Source: Sporothrix humicola | Lineage: Eukaryota; Ascomycota; Sordariomycetes; Ophiostomatales; Ophiostomataceae | DNA: 64,000 nucleotides | Assembly (NCBI GenBank): GCA_021396245.1 | Contig: WNYE01000097.1 | Coordinates: 62,001 to 126,000 of the forward strand | Direction: 5' to 3' | Part shown: positions 22,199-33,731 of the stretch, piece by piece | How the letters are laid out: every line of letters begins with the position of its first letter | How positions within the stretch are numbered: the first letter of the stretch is position 1 | Program-made: the position numbers and the translations under genes | The notes under the pieces: generated by a model | Told to the model about the DNA's origin: nothing | Database searches by the model: none | The model's input: only the letters and a program-made list of their open reading frames with translations

Positions 22199-25100
22199 TT
22201 AGATGACGTTCGAGGCATTGGCGGCCGCGTTGTTGGCATTGCCACCGCGCATCCAGGCAAACAGGTCGGTGCGGGACGAGGACGTCTCCTTGATGGAGGG
22301 GGCCGCAGTGGCAGCGGCCGAAGTGCCGGCATCGACAACAGACTTGATGGCAGCCTGGGTCTCGCGGGGCTCGAGCAGCAGACTCTTGCGGTAGTACGAG
22401 ACCTGCATGTTGTTGCCGGGCGTCTCGAGCTCGCGAACACGGGTAATCTGGTTGGTGATCCAGTCCTGGATATCGGGAACTTCGGTGAGGCGGTAGGGGA
22501 TCTGGAAGCGCTGGAGCTCGCCAATGATCTTGGCCGTGCGGGTGTGCTTGTCAAAGTTGACTACAGTCAGGCCCGAGCAGCTCGAGCCGTCACCGTTGGT
22601 ATCGCCGCCGTCCTGGCCAGGAAGCTGCTTGGTGGCCGGGTTGCCAATGTCGACAAAGGTCAGGTCCGTCAGGTACATGCCCAGGAAGGGCAGGCAAGGC
22701 GGGACGTGGTCGTGCAGACGGCCACGCAGAACCTTGTTGTTCTGCGCCGGCTCGACAATAGCCTGAAGAACCTTGAGCATCTCACGGCGCTTGGGCGAGA
22801 TAACATCCCAAGTGCGGCGAAGACGGGTAATGGTCGAGCTGTTGAGGCTGCAGATGATGGCCATGAGGGCATCGTAGTTGTGCAGCTCGTAGCACTGGTG
22901 AGCAATCTTGATCCACTGCTTGATGACACCGGCACGCTTCTTGACCTCGGGGTACTGCAAGATAGAGTCGGCCACCAGGTTGGACAGATCCGTCGACAGA
23001 GCAGTCATGGCCTTGACATTGGGCGAGTCCAGGCCACCTTTCTTCATCCACTGCGAGCCAAGGAGCTCCTCAGGCATGATCGAGCAGAAGATGCTCATCT
23101 GGCGAGTGGTGATCTGGCGGGCAAACTCGAGGGGATCAAAGTCCATGATGATCGGGGCGCTGCCGCCCATCTTCCAGTTGGACAGGCCGTGCTGCAAGCT
23201 CTTGGACATGATCGTAGGCGGCAGGGGCGTGTCCAGAGGCACATACTGCGAGATCGACGTGTTCGTCTTGCCCATCGAAGAGACATGGCGCGGGACCAGG
23301 GTGACATCGCTGGAGCTGACACGCTGGGCCAGCTCAAGGAGACGGCGGCCGGCAGAAGGCAGGATGAGGCCAAGTCTGTGCTCAGCAAAAGGCACAATGA
23401 AAGCCAGAGCCTCGCGATCGGTCTCGTCGCGCCAGTGGGACTCGAGCCAGCCCTTGAAGGCGTTGTAAACACGAAGGCGGACAGGGCTGGCCATGTGCGG
23501 CGACTCGCCGACGTACTCGAAGCGGTCGATGAGAGCCTCCGTCAGCTTGATCGGCGTGCAGAACAGGCGGAATGTCAGGTAGAAGGTCGAAACGAACATG
23601 GCGTCCGGAGTCGACTCGTGCGTGGTCAGGCGCTCAACCAGAGCCTGGAGAGAGCCGCCTGTAACAAGGCCCTCCTTGTTGTACATCAGTTCGTGAGCGT
23701 ACGTGCGCTCCAGAAGCTTCGACTCGACATCCTCCTCGCCATCCTCGATCAGAGTGCCGCTGCCGGTCATGCTGATGTCCGACAGAGACGGCTGGCTCTT
23801 GGGGCCGTTGGTCATCTCGGGCGTTGTGGCGCGAGTGGAGGTCTGCGAAACGAGGCTCGACTCGGAATCGCGGCTGGCGTAGGTGCTGGTGGTACCGGAG
23901 CTCAGGGCAGTAAGGCTCTCCGAGCGGAAAGACGAAGTGAACTCGCCGTCGTTGCTGGCCGATGGCTCAACAGGGCTAAAGTCGTCGTTGGGAAGAAGGG
24001 TCGACAGGCGGCGCAGAGGCGGGAGAGTAGGGCGAATGAAAACCTCGGGAGCTGGCGGCGCTGCCATGCTGTTCATGGAGCTGTTGCTATCCTCGGCGGC
24101 AAACGAGGGCGGGCGGACAATGGAAAGAGAGCGGCGGTGTTGGGAGAAGCGCTGTTCCTCGATGGGAGACGTAACACCCTGGGGGACTTCAGGGAGCGGC
24201 TTGTCGATAGAAAGAGTAGAGCGCGCAGTGCGCTTGCTGGGGGAAGAGTTGGTCGAGGCAATGGCGGGTGCCGAGCTCGTAGCATCAATGGAAGAGGTGG
24301 CGTTGTGGTTGCTCGTGAGAGAGGTAGAGAAGGTAGCCAGAGATGTGGTGGTGGCAACAGAAGCGGGCGTCTCAGAGACTGAAGAAGAGACAACTGAGTC
24401 GACTACACTTGCTGAGCCGCCAGCAGTTTGGGGCCGCTCATCCTCAACAGGCACCGCGGCCGGCTCCAAAGTGCTTTGAAGCGTGCTTTCGGCAGCAGCA
24501 GCGTCCAAGACAGACAGGTCCAGGTCAAAGGCGAGCGTGGCATCATCAAATTCATACTCGAAATCGCCAATGCGTTCAATGACCCACTTCGTCTTAGCGA
24601 CACACTCACCAGTGGCCTTGACGCAGTCCGTGGCGGCGGTCAGTAGCCGGCCATTGTCTTGGGGCATGATGACATCCTCGACCTCGGGCATGGGGTTGGT
24701 CAGAATGTCTCGGGCAAGGCACACGAGGTCGACAATACGGTCGCACATGGCCACACGAGATTTCAGCAAAATATCTCGGCTGCGCGCATTGTGCGCAGAG
24801 ACAATATCGACGACGACAAGAAGCTGACCACCGGAAGTAGCCGACTGTTTGATTGCAAGAGCCAGATGAGGGCGAGACTGCGATTGCAAGTGAAGACGGC
24901 CAATAAAGCTGCCCAAATAGGACAAGAACGTGTCGTGCCGGTCGCTCAACCGATTGGAAACCAGGTTCTGGGGTTCGGAGAGAGACGAAGGCCCCGCAAG
25001 CGACACGCGATGTGAGATGCTTGACGAGGACAGACGGTGGCTGACCATTGGCGACGTCTGTGACAGACGGTTGTGGTAGCTGGCAGCGATGCTGGACAGT

Positions 25101-26395
25101 CGCTTGTTTACAGGCGCCACCCCTGTTGCGATAGACAGAGACGGCGTAGAGGACGAGGCCGGGATGCTCAGGCCAGCAGGCGCAGAGCTAGACAGAGTCA
25201 CAGTGTTGTCGTTGCTGTCAACTGCACTGCTGTCGACCATAACGTGGTCGTTGTGGTTGTCAGAAACAGCAATCGCAGTCTGGTTCGCATCGGCCTGGAA
25301 GTTGACCGCATCAGCAGGCGGTGTTGGCGGCACCGAGTTCTCCTCCATTACTGTGGCCATAACAGAGACTGCCGGTGGTGCGCGCTGGCGGCGGTCCTCC
25401 TCCAGAACATCGAAGAAACGCACGGCCTTGGTGACAATCTTGAACGCCTTGAGAATCATCTCGTCGATAATGTCGTTGGCATTCTCAGTTGAGCTGGGCG
25501 AGCGCTGGTGGTCTTGCAGGCGCTTAGCCGACTTAACGAGCGACGACAGCTCTGACAACAACGACTTGCGGCCACGACGGAGGCCATCGTGGCGCTGAAC
25601 CATGGCTGACTCGCGTGTCAGACAGTGTGTCCGTTCCAGGAGGTAGCGCACACCGGCGATGATGCCCTTCATAAATTCCTGGTTGCCAAAGATCTCGTTG
25701 TCGTTGACCGTCGTGCTGCGCATCAGGTCCCAGAAGTTGAGGAGCGCATTTAACAAGTTGCGCATCTCTTCCGGGTCGTAAGCATCACAGTAGTTGGTCG
25801 GCAGCCAGCCGCGAGCGCCGGATGCCAGAAGAGTGCCGTCAGCCCATCCATTCGTGTGGATCGAGTGCACCAGAATCACGTCGCCCTCGTTCATCGGCAG
25901 AGTGACGGTCGAGTCGGCCGGTGAGTAGCTCGGGTGGAAAGCATAGTAGGCGCGCAGGAAGCTGTGAAATACTGGCGGCGGGTCTGGTGGTGATGGTGAA
26001 GAGTAGATGTAGTTCTGGTTGTGGTGGTACTCCTGGCTATACTCCTGCGGGTGGTCCTGGGTGTAGTCCTGGGAAGCAGCTGATGTTGTTGTTACTGCTG
26101 TTCCCGTTGCTGACGTTGTTGTTGTCGTCTGTTGCCTCCGGTGGTCACCGTGTGGCAGACTCTCGTTGGAGCCATTGGGTGTTGCTGGGGGCGTCATTTG
26201 TGAGTTGCCGTAGACCTTGCTGGCGATGGTAGATGTGGAAAGAGTGGTGGAAGAAGTAGACGAGGCCGCCTGTTGAGGGTAGGCACTCAAGTAGCCATCG
26301 TCGTCCGAGGAAGTCGTCGAAGGCGTGTGCTTTTGGAAAGAAAGAGGAGCCACGGTGAGGCTCGAACGCATGGGATGTGGGCTCAGCATAGCCAT
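22199..26395 (-). CDS. Cdc25-type Ras guanine-nucleotide exchange factor (SH3-RasGEFN-RasGEF)
   Basis: A 1,398-residue single-exon protein. It would load GTP on Ras to drive cAMP/PKA signalling at the membrane. An SH3 domain spans about 144-206, with RAYYAFHP, VILVHSIHTNGWADG and ARGWLPTNYC. A helical segment (NLLNALLNFWDLMR) follows. The middle (about 350-880) is Ser/Thr/Pro-rich and disordered. RasGEFN begins near 895 (VTGGSLQALVERLTTH, then FVSTFYLTFRLFCTP). The catalytic RasGEF runs about 1084-1320, with FDPLEFARQIT, SIMPEELLGSQW, YDALMAIICSLNSS, LPFLGMYLTDLTFVDIGN and the closing FQIPYRLTEVPDIQDWI. The last 60 residues are low complexity. Order and length match filamentous-fungal Cdc25 proteins. 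An upstream pyrimidine-rich leader on the same strand suggests a long 5' untranslated region. Confidence 0.94.
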   Translation of the reverse strand: MAMLSPHPMRSSLTVAPLSFQKHTPSTTSSDDDGYLSAYPQQAASSTSSTTLSTSTIASKVYGNSQMTPPATPNGSNESLPHGDHRRQQTTTTTSATGTAVTTTSAASQDYTQDHPQEYSQEYHHNQNYIYSSPSPPDPPPVFHSFLRAYYAFHPSYSPADSTVTLPMNEGDVILVHSIHTNGWADGTLLASGARGWLPTNYCDAYDPEEMRNLLNALLNFWDLMRSTTVNDNEIFGNQEFMKGIIAGVRYLLERTHCLTRESAMVQRHDGLRRGRKSLLSELSSLVKSAKRLQDHQRSPSSTENANDIIDEMILKAFKIVTKAVRFFDVLEEDRRQRAPPAVSVMATVMEENSVPPTPPADAVNFQADANQTAIAVSDNHNDHVMVDSSAVDSNDNTVTLSSSAPAGLSIPASSSTPSLSIATGVAPVNKRLSSIAASYHNRLSQTSPMVSHRLSSSSISHRVSLAGPSSLSEPQNLVSNRLSDRHDTFLSYLGSFIGRLHLQSQSRPHLALAIKQSATSGGQLLVVVDIVSAHNARSRDILLKSRVAMCDRIVDLVCLARDILTNPMPEVEDVIMPQDNGRLLTAATDCVKATGECVAKTKWVIERIGDFEYEFDDATLAFDLDLSVLDAAAAESTLQSTLEPAAVPVEDERPQTAGGSASVVDSVVSSSVSETPASVATTTSLATFSTSLTSNHNATSSIDATSSAPAIASTNSSPSKRTARSTLSIDKPLPEVPQGVTSPIEEQRFSQHRRSLSIVRPPSFAAEDSNSSMNSMAAPPAPEVFIRPTLPPLRRLSTLLPNDDFSPVEPSASNDGEFTSSFRSESLTALSSGTTSTYASRDSESSLVSQTSTRATTPEMTNGPKSQPSLSDISMTGSGTLIEDGEEDVESKLLERTYAHELMYNKEGLVTGGSLQALVERLTTHESTPDAMFVSTFYLTFRLFCTPIKLTEALIDRFEYVGESPHMASPVRLRVYNAFKGWLESHWRDETDREALAFIVPFAEHRLGLILPSAGRRLLELAQRVSSSDVTLVPRHVSSMGKTNTSISQYVPLDTPLPPTIMSKSLQHGLSNWKMGGSAPIIMDFDPLEFARQITTRQMSIFCSIMPEELLGSQWMKKGGLDSPNVKAMTALSTDLSNLVADSILQYPEVKKRAGVIKQWIKIAHQCYELHNYDALMAIICSLNSSTITRLRRTWDVISPKRREMLKVLQAIVEPAQNNKVLRGRLHDHVPPCLPFLGMYLTDLTFVDIGNPATKQLPGQDGGDTNGDGSSCSGLTVVNFDKHTRTAKIIGELQRFQIPYRLTEVPDIQDWITNQITRVRELETPGNNMQVSYYRKSLLLEPRETQAAIKSVVDAGTSAAATAAPSIKETSSSRTDLFAWMRGGNANNAAANASNVI

Positions 26396-29222
26396 TGCTG
26401 CTGGAAGGTCGATGGGAGCAGCACCATGAGTGTCGTAAATTCAAAGGCGAGAAATCCGAAATAGCACAGTGGGTTGTTGTATGTGGATGGTTGACAAAAG
26501 TGCAGTTTGTCGTCGGCAGAAAAGAAAAGAGTCGTCGACGGTCGTCTGTGGTCTGTGTATTCGAAAAATCCAGGAAAAAAATCACTACAAACTTGGATCA
26601 GTTCGGTCCAGGTTCCAAGAGTCGCGTCGGACAATTCGTCGACAGGAATGCAAACGCGAGAATGCTGGAGAATATGAACAAAAGGACGAGTCGTAGGGCG
26701 AAAGAAGGGAGCTGTCGAAAAGACGCGGTGGAATGTAAGAAGACGGATGGCTGTGATCAAGGTTGGAGAGGAAGTAAAAAGTGTAAGAGGGGCGAGGAAT
26801 GTTAAGAGAGGGTGGGAGTGCGTATATGAGGGAGAACCACTCGAGAGCCACTCCTCATGGTTGTGGGTAACGCATCGACACCATCAAAGTGCAGTGGCAG
26901 ATGGGTCTTCTGGGGGGTGTGTGTGCTTGGGCGTGGGAGGCAAAGAGGGAGTGTGGTCATCCACCGTCTTGGACTGGGGCTCGTACGAAGGCTCCGTTTT
27001 GGCTGGGAGTGTGTTTGTGCGCAAGGAGGAGGATCCCTGGGCGAAGCTCCGCCCGTTGGTGTAAGACAGGGGAGTCCCCTGGCTCTCGAGGTTTCGGGGA
27101 GGGCTTCTCTCCACACCAGGTGCCAAGGCAAAATGCAGGAGTGTGTGGACAGAGAGACAGCAAAGAAAAGGCAAGGGATTTTTCGACGTTTTGGGATTTT
27201 GAGTTTTGAAGTTTTGAAGGTAATGGAGTAAACTCTGGAAAAGACTAGAAGGGGTCGACGTACCTGATGTTTGATGCAAGCAAAGAAGTGCAGGACGGAT
27301 GTGAACCGATCGGTGCAGCAAAGATGAAAAGATGAAGCAAAAAGAGCAGGGCGTGTTAAACTGACGGAAAACACTCCGAAGCCAAGGCGTTCCGTTTTGT
27401 CGGGGCGTCCAATATCTTCCAAAACCTGCCCCAAGAGAGACTTGGGGATTCAGATGCCGTTATTCGTATGGTCTGTCTCCCTTCCAAAGGACCGATATCG
27501 AAAGAGGGGTGGATAGTGAAAACAACAGGGAGACGAAGCAGGTCGAGTGACGAGAACAGAACGAGAGAGGCTGGATTTGTCGAAGCGAGGGGACAGAACG
27601 GGCAGGCAGACAGAAAAGCAAACAGGTCAAAAAGAGGGGAACGTAGGAAAAGAGTGAGCGCAGGCGACGAGGGTCGGGGGGCGTGCGAGGGGGTCAGTGA
27701 GGTTTAAGAGCGAGCGAGAATGCAACGGTGCGCGAGGGTGCGTCTGGGTGCGCCTGATTTTGTGTGTGCAGGCCCCTATCACGGATGGCCGTTAATGCAA
27801 CCAAGCGTCTGTCAGAATGGACGGGTAAGAGACGACCTCGCGGCGGGCGACCAAGACAAACGCATCACATGTCGTGGTCGAGGAAGCGACGTAGGCGCGA
27901 GGGGACAAGATGGGCACACAAATGCAGACAAATGCAGTCAGATGCGGACAAAAAACAGATAAGGACAGGCAAAAACAGACACAGGCACTCAAAAACACGC
28001 GAGACGTAGAAAAATACGATAGACTACCCCGTGCTTTGGCGTAATCGACAGTGCGTTATGATATGTCTGTCTCGAGTTGGTGTTGACGCGGACGGTGGAT
28101 GAGGTCTCGCAATTGGTGTTGTTTTGGATCCTCTTTTTACGCTTCTGCTGCCCTTTGTTCGTGGGCTGCAGTCTGCACCTTTCTGATGGTTGTCTGGGCC
28201 AGGCGAACCGGGCGATCGGCAAGCGGCGACTCGGCGAGATCTATTAGGTGTGCTAGTCTTTTGTTCTCTGTATGTCTGCCGATGCACAAGAGAGCGTGTG
28301 CTGTGCTGTGTTTGTGTTGTAGGGCGAATTAGACACTGAAGAGGGGCAGGGCGGGCGAAGCAAGGGAAGCAAGGAGAACAAACACCCAAGGCGAGGGAGC
28401 GAGGGATGATGGGAGAACGCGAGCGTCTGTAGATCTGGAGCGAGGGAGAGATGTGGAGGAATGAGGGCTGGGACGATGATGACTGACAATGAAGCCAAAA
28501 AGACGAGCAGAATTGCGGTCGATGAAGCTGCCGGGATCGATACAATTCACAGGCAGGGGGCCAACAGCGGATGAAAGAAAAAGGAGAAGCATTCACTTGG
28601 AAAGAGCCAACCGTTTTCTTGCAAACACACAACAAGAGCGAAAATGACGGCAAGAACTATCGAAAAACGGGGACAGCAACAAGACTTGGAAGGAACTGGG
28701 TCAGTGTGGGCAGGTGCGATGCTGACAAAACGGGGCCCGATCGAGGTGGCTAGTCAACAGACCATCGAAAGAACAGGGCACCGTCTGGTTTGTGTGCCCG
28801 AGTCTGTTTTTGATGGAGGGAGAAGAGGGGTGGGTGGCTCTTTCCTTCCAGACGGTTTTTTTCACTGTTGGTGTCGCGTTGTGGTTGTGTGGGTAAGTTG
28901 ACTGGCCGTGTGGGGCCGATTGGACTCTGGCCAACTGTGCTTCCGTTTTGCATGACAACAAGCGCAAAAGGTGACCGAGGTGACTCGTAAAGTAATGGCA
29001 GCTTCGTGTGGCGAGTAAGAGCTTTTTGAGCATCTTTTACTTGTTGTCTATGGTTCGTTGTTTTTATGGTTATGTGCAACCCTTTTCCCCGGCATTGACT
29101 TTGTCGGGAGAGTTTCCATGTTTCTGTCCTTTTCCCATCGCACTTTCCTACAAATTTGTTGAGACCTGCGAGCTACGTGGCGTTGGGCAAGCGGCCTGGG
29201 TCGTTCTTTCCCAGGGAACCAG

Positions 29223-29225
<3 letters not shown>
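26396..29225. promoter_or_regulatory. Probable long leader/promoter of the RasGEF gene
   Basis: Over about 2.6 kb the plus strand is purine-rich (many GAAG and AGAG runs), so the minus strand is pyrimidine-rich, as in fungal promoters and 5' untranslated regions. Several open frames cross it, but they read as low-complexity Ser/Pro/Leu strings without motifs. I see no separate gene. Introns in the leader are possible but were not resolved. Confidence 0.4.

Positions 29226-29284
<59 letters not shown>
29226..29284. repeat. Uninterrupted poly(A) of 59 nt
   Basis: Fifty-nine consecutive A residues, flanked by GAACCAGAGC on the left and TACTGCAGCC on the right. No other mononucleotide run in the window approaches this length. 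It could be a mononucleotide microsatellite, the tail of a retroposed copy on the plus strand, or an assembly artefact. I saw no clear target-site duplication around it. Confidence 0.95.
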
Positions 29285-29287
<3 letters not shown>

Positions 29288-30448
29288 TGCAGCCGAAGTC
29301 ATAGCGAAGGTGGCCTAGGAAACAGGCAATGGGTGAGCGAACCGTTCTTTCCCAGTTGCTACTAGAACCGTCTGCCGTTGCAATACGGAGCAAGCACAAG
29401 TGGCTTCCCAAAAATAAATAAAAGTCGAGCTTTGAAAAGGGGCATCCAGCTATCGCGCTAGCCTGAACAGGAGAAAGGCAGGCACGAACCACACCCGTTT
29501 CCGTTGTTAGCGTACCAGGAAATCGCACCACAGCAAAAGACAGAATACTGAATACGGAGTGTGGGAGCCGGCGGTGGCAAAAGAACCTGCACAAATGAAT
29601 GGAGAGATCGGGAAAGTAAATAAATAGCGAATAAACAGTAAATAAATGCAATACTCCCATATTTACAAGTGCAACTAAAATACTTGGAAAAAGTTGTACC
29701 TGCACAACGTCAATAGTGTCGATTATATGTACTTTTGTTTATGGGTTCCTGCCGTTTTACCGTTGCGAATATCGCTCCTACCGTTGAAGCACTACCGTTG
29801 TCCCATCGCACCAGGCATCGCGCCTTCCTCTTTTTTGCAGCCCTCTTGTCCCTCTTTGCACTGGAGTCTTTCTTTCTTTTTTCTTCTGGGCTCTGGCCCT
29901 GCCCGCTTTGGCTCTGGTCTCTGGTATTCTGGCGGTCTTTCCTCTTTTCTCTCCCAGTTACACCCAATTTAACGGTCCCCATCCCGGCCGCTGGTGGGGT
30001 TGGAAGGCAGAACCAGGGGTCGGCAGGGGTCGGTATCTTTCCAGCGTTACATTGCCAAGCAGTGTGCGTCTGTCATTGTTGCTTTTTGCTTGACTCTCTC
30101 GACTCTGTCATCTTTTCCGCTTTTTCACCTTTTCCTGCCTTTCAAGCTCTGCGTCTGCTCCACCTCCAACTGTCACCCACGGGCGGCGTTCCGTTGCTGC
30201 GACGTTGCCCAGCCCAATACAGCAAATACTGACTTTTTTTATCCTCACGCTTTTCACCTTTTCGGCTGCGTTCTCGTCGCTTTGGTCTTTTGTCGTCCAG
30301 TCTTTTCGTCTTTCTCGTCGTCTGGTCCAGAGCTGATGTCGCCTTGCCCAGCCATCCGGTGTAATTTTGGAGGGAGGTTTTCCTTTTCGTCGTTTCTTTT
30401 GCCTGCCGTTGCAGCGCCGTTTTGGCTTCTCACGCCTCTGCTACCACC
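29285..30448. other. Intergenic sequence with a pyrimidine-rich plus-strand block
   Basis: From about 29740 to 30440 the plus strand is rich in C/T (TTTCTT, CTCTC, TTTTCC), like the leaders of plus-strand genes here such as ACH1. It runs into an ATG in good context at 30449. I see no conserved coding sequence. Confidence 0.4.
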
Positions 30449-30790
30449 ATGGTCCATGGCGTCCTTCTTTTTCTGACTGATTTTCCTGCTTCGATGAGAT
30501 GCTCAGTTACTCCCCGTCCAGACCGACTCCTCCTCATTCTCACTCCGCACTCCGTAGCCTCTCCAATCAAGACTCAAAATCCTCCCGTGCGGAACGCCTC
30601 TTCTGCTTTTGCTCAAGCTTCCCCCCTCCTGTCGCTGCGAAAGAGGAGACAAATCAATAGCAAGTTGCATCTTATGGACGGGAGCAGAGCCGAAATCTGT
30701 GTTGACAAGTCACGACGCATCCGTATCCGATGGCTCCGTCCCTGCATCTTATCTTTTGCCCGTCTCCTTTTGAAAGAGAGGCTGGCTTGA
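30449..30790 (+). CDS. Low-confidence small hypothetical ORF in good start context
   Basis: An open frame of 113 codons starts with CACCATGG after a 700-nt pyrimidine-rich stretch, the layout used by ACH1. The predicted product begins MVHGVLLFLTDFP and is basic in its second half (LRKRRQ, RRIRIRW). It has no domain I recognise and no biased codon use like the confirmed genes. It could be the first exon of a spliced gene, a non-coding transcript, or chance. Confidence 0.15.
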   Translation: MVHGVLLFLTDFPASMRCSVTPRPDRLLLILTPHSVASPIKTQNPPVRNASSAFAQASPLLSLRKRRQINSKLHLMDGSRAEICVDKSRRIRIRWLRPCILSFARLLLKERLA

Positions 30791-33731
30791 CTCAAACCCG
30801 CAGAGCCCACCTCACTTTCCCAGTGACGGCTTTTGATTTTTCTGTGAGGATCGCTCCTCCACTTGGGCCGTTCGCGTCGACGGGAAGTTAAATGGTCCCA
30901 CCAGGGTTCACCCGAGGATGTGGGCGCTCGCCGTGAGGGATTTGACCAGGGCCCTTTGCCAGCCCAGACCAAGAAGAGACTCAAGAGTCAGGAATGACCA
31001 AGAAGCTGTGACTCGTAACAAGCATAAAGTAATATTTCCTATCGGCGGGTACGGGCATGGTCAAGATGTTCATTTGTGCGATGCAGAGTCGCTCATCGAC
31101 ACATCTTTGTCGCATCATTGCTCGATGAGCACCTGGTATTTGCGTCTGTGGACAGGCAGTCTTCGTTGGCTACCATGGATCTCGTAGACAAGCGTCAAGC
31201 GCGGCGTTGGCGGCATAAAACAGACGCGTTGACTCGTCGGGCGACTTTTTCGTCAGAAAATAGAAAAGACGACGAAAGACCACGCGGCTGTGGGCAGCAC
31301 CGGCCCATTGAGGCGGCCCATCCCATGGAGACAGCATGGAGAGCACGAGAAACGAGAGCCCAGCAAAACGACCCATCACGACGGCCCACCGGTCTGGCCA
31401 GTCACATTTGCCATATCCAAGCAGGCTGCGCGATTATCTTCCTTGCATCCCAATATTGAATATTTCTGCATGCAGAGCGCCTTTCCTGCACGTGGCATGA
31501 GCGAAGGATTGTGCATCGTACGGGTTTATTTCTTTTGAGCTTTTGAGCAGTGCGGAATCCTCGCGTGCTCGTGTTTTCGTCTCGTTTCTGATGAACTGTA
31601 GCTATCATGGTATATTTGTTTTTATTCGTTTTACTCGTTTTTTTCGTCTCGGAATTTTTTATTTTTTTTTAAAAAAACCCCCAAGAGAAGAGAAAAAAGA
31701 AATAACGTCAAAAAAATAATAAATCTAAGAACTGTATCAACTCAAGATATCAAGTTGACAACTTGTAAGACACACATCCGCACGACCAAATAACACGCAA
31801 CGTAAAACACACATTCAACGCCACGGGACCGCCGGGGACGGAGCCTCCTCTATCGCGTGCCTGGCTTGTACCTGAATTGTGCCTGGTTGAGCCTGGCTTG
31901 AACGCCTCAAAGTAACACCAACGGAGGGTGTGCCCCTTTTTGCTAGCATGTCTTTTTCTCTTACGATTTATGCGCCATAAAAATTGGTATCAAGTTTTGT
32001 TAATGGTCGTCGCATGGGAAATTGTTGGAAATTGTTCACTTTTCTTATTCTTCTTTTGTTCTTTGTTCTTTTGACGCAGAAGAAAAAGAAAAATGAAGTG
32101 CAAAAGAGGGGTTGAAGGAGGGGGAAATGATTACGAAGTACGACGTATGAATATTGAAAACGAGAGAGACCACGGTCCGATACCGACAGATCCTCTTTCT
32201 GTCTTGCTCATCAAACGGGTGATGATCATAACTTCCGCATCAACAAGAAGCAGAAAGAAGAAAATCTTCACACAAAAAACCCAGCGAGCCATGAACCCGC
32301 ATGGCCAAGCCTCCTCCTGGACCCAAGAACCGAGAACTCGAGTGTGTCGTTTTGTCGTTGTCTATCCCCTCCACGGACATTATTTTCATATTTTCGTATC
32401 CATTTTGTGACTCCAGAAGCAAGCGTTCCACGGATTGCCGGAAGGCTAACTCTCACTCGGTGAATTTTGATTCTCATCACATATGGCGGGACTGGTAATA
32501 ATTGTTCCCCGGATAAGGGGTCCCCTCCATTCATTGCCATTGCGCGGCCTTCACAGGCCGTGAGAAAATTGTCGAAACTGTTCAGGTAAGGCTGTGTCTG
32601 AGAAAAGTAGCTAGGTACATGAGCTCACATACAATTGCCGCACAAAATCATGTCACTCCTATTCCTTTTTGAGGTATTTCCAAATCCCAACTCTCACTTA
32701 CACCACAAGCCCACACACATCGCCCACACACACCTCTGTAACTTGACTGTCTGTGCCTGGAACTAGTTTGGGAAACTGTAAAGTTTTGGGGACCTCGCTT
32801 AAGTTTTAGCATTGAGTTTTTCTTTCCAGGGTGGTCAGCGCCCTGACCAGCACCACAGCCCAAAACTTACCAAGCAACTGCAAAGCAGGAAAAGTTGCGA
32901 CGGTCAGCAAAAAGAAAAGAAAGATAGAGAAAGTCGCTGCCCCATTGATGCCATCCACCCACCAACAGGTCAAAAGATGCCGGGGTGCTGTGCCGGAAGC
33001 TTCATCCGGGGCCCATGGTCGTTCCCAAAACGTTGGTTGACGGTGAAGAAAAAGGAAGCAACAAACGTGTGTCGGTACCAGGCATTTCAAGAAAGAGAAA
33101 AGCGAGTTACGGTGAAAATACGAGTGACAAAGGTGAGTACTTCTCAGCGAGGGGCGATACATAACAAACAAGCAGGATTATCAACAGGCCGTTGTATTTC
33201 TTATGCTTTCAGGGGTCCTGTCACCGAAAAAAGAAAGTATATTTTGTATTTCAGCAAATCGCAATGAAGCGGTTGAAAAATGCCGTGATATTGTTACCCG
33301 AGGTTCACTCTACTCTCGAGTCCAAAAATTAAATTCACTTCGAGGCACAATCATCGACGGCGGGCTCCGAGTTGTTGATTGTTTTTGTTTATTTTCACTC
33401 ACAAAACTACGGTATGCGCAGAACTTCTCCTAGGCACAAGTATGAAAACATATGTCTTGAAAAAGTTACCAGAATACTCGGCCGACCTTGTTAGTTTCTC
33501 TCCATTCTTTTTACCACTTGCCTCGTACGAGGTTGAAGATGTGCCGATGCTTGCATGCTCTTTGCAGCTATCGGGCTCGCCAGAACTCGTGTGCAGCGGA
33601 GACTTTTTCGGTGAACTAGGGGGGCGTGCGCAGGTGCAGCATGAAAAGAGAAGGACAAAACTTGAAAGGAAGACAGGGGAGACAAATCTCACTGCAGAAA
33701 GTTAAAACGAGAAAAAGGTACGACACACAAG
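30791..33731. other. Gene-desert segment
   Basis: Mixed-composition sequence; short frames have no conserved motif. It includes an AT-rich stretch around 31620-31760 with T and A runs. I see nothing I can name. Confidence 0.5.

Noticed and set aside
22544..24382. A 612-codon open frame antisense to the RasGEF catalytic region
   Set aside because: The minus-strand frame carries unmistakable RasGEFN and RasGEF motifs; the antisense translation is Arg/Gln/Ala-rich without motifs.
26802..27434. A 210-codon minus-strand frame upstream of the RasGEF gene
   Set aside because: Low-complexity Ser/Pro/Leu/His translation in a pyrimidine-rich strand; it looks like leader sequence.
29156..29302. Open frames of poly-Lys or poly-Phe over the A-run
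   Set aside because: These are translations of the homopolymer and have no coding support.
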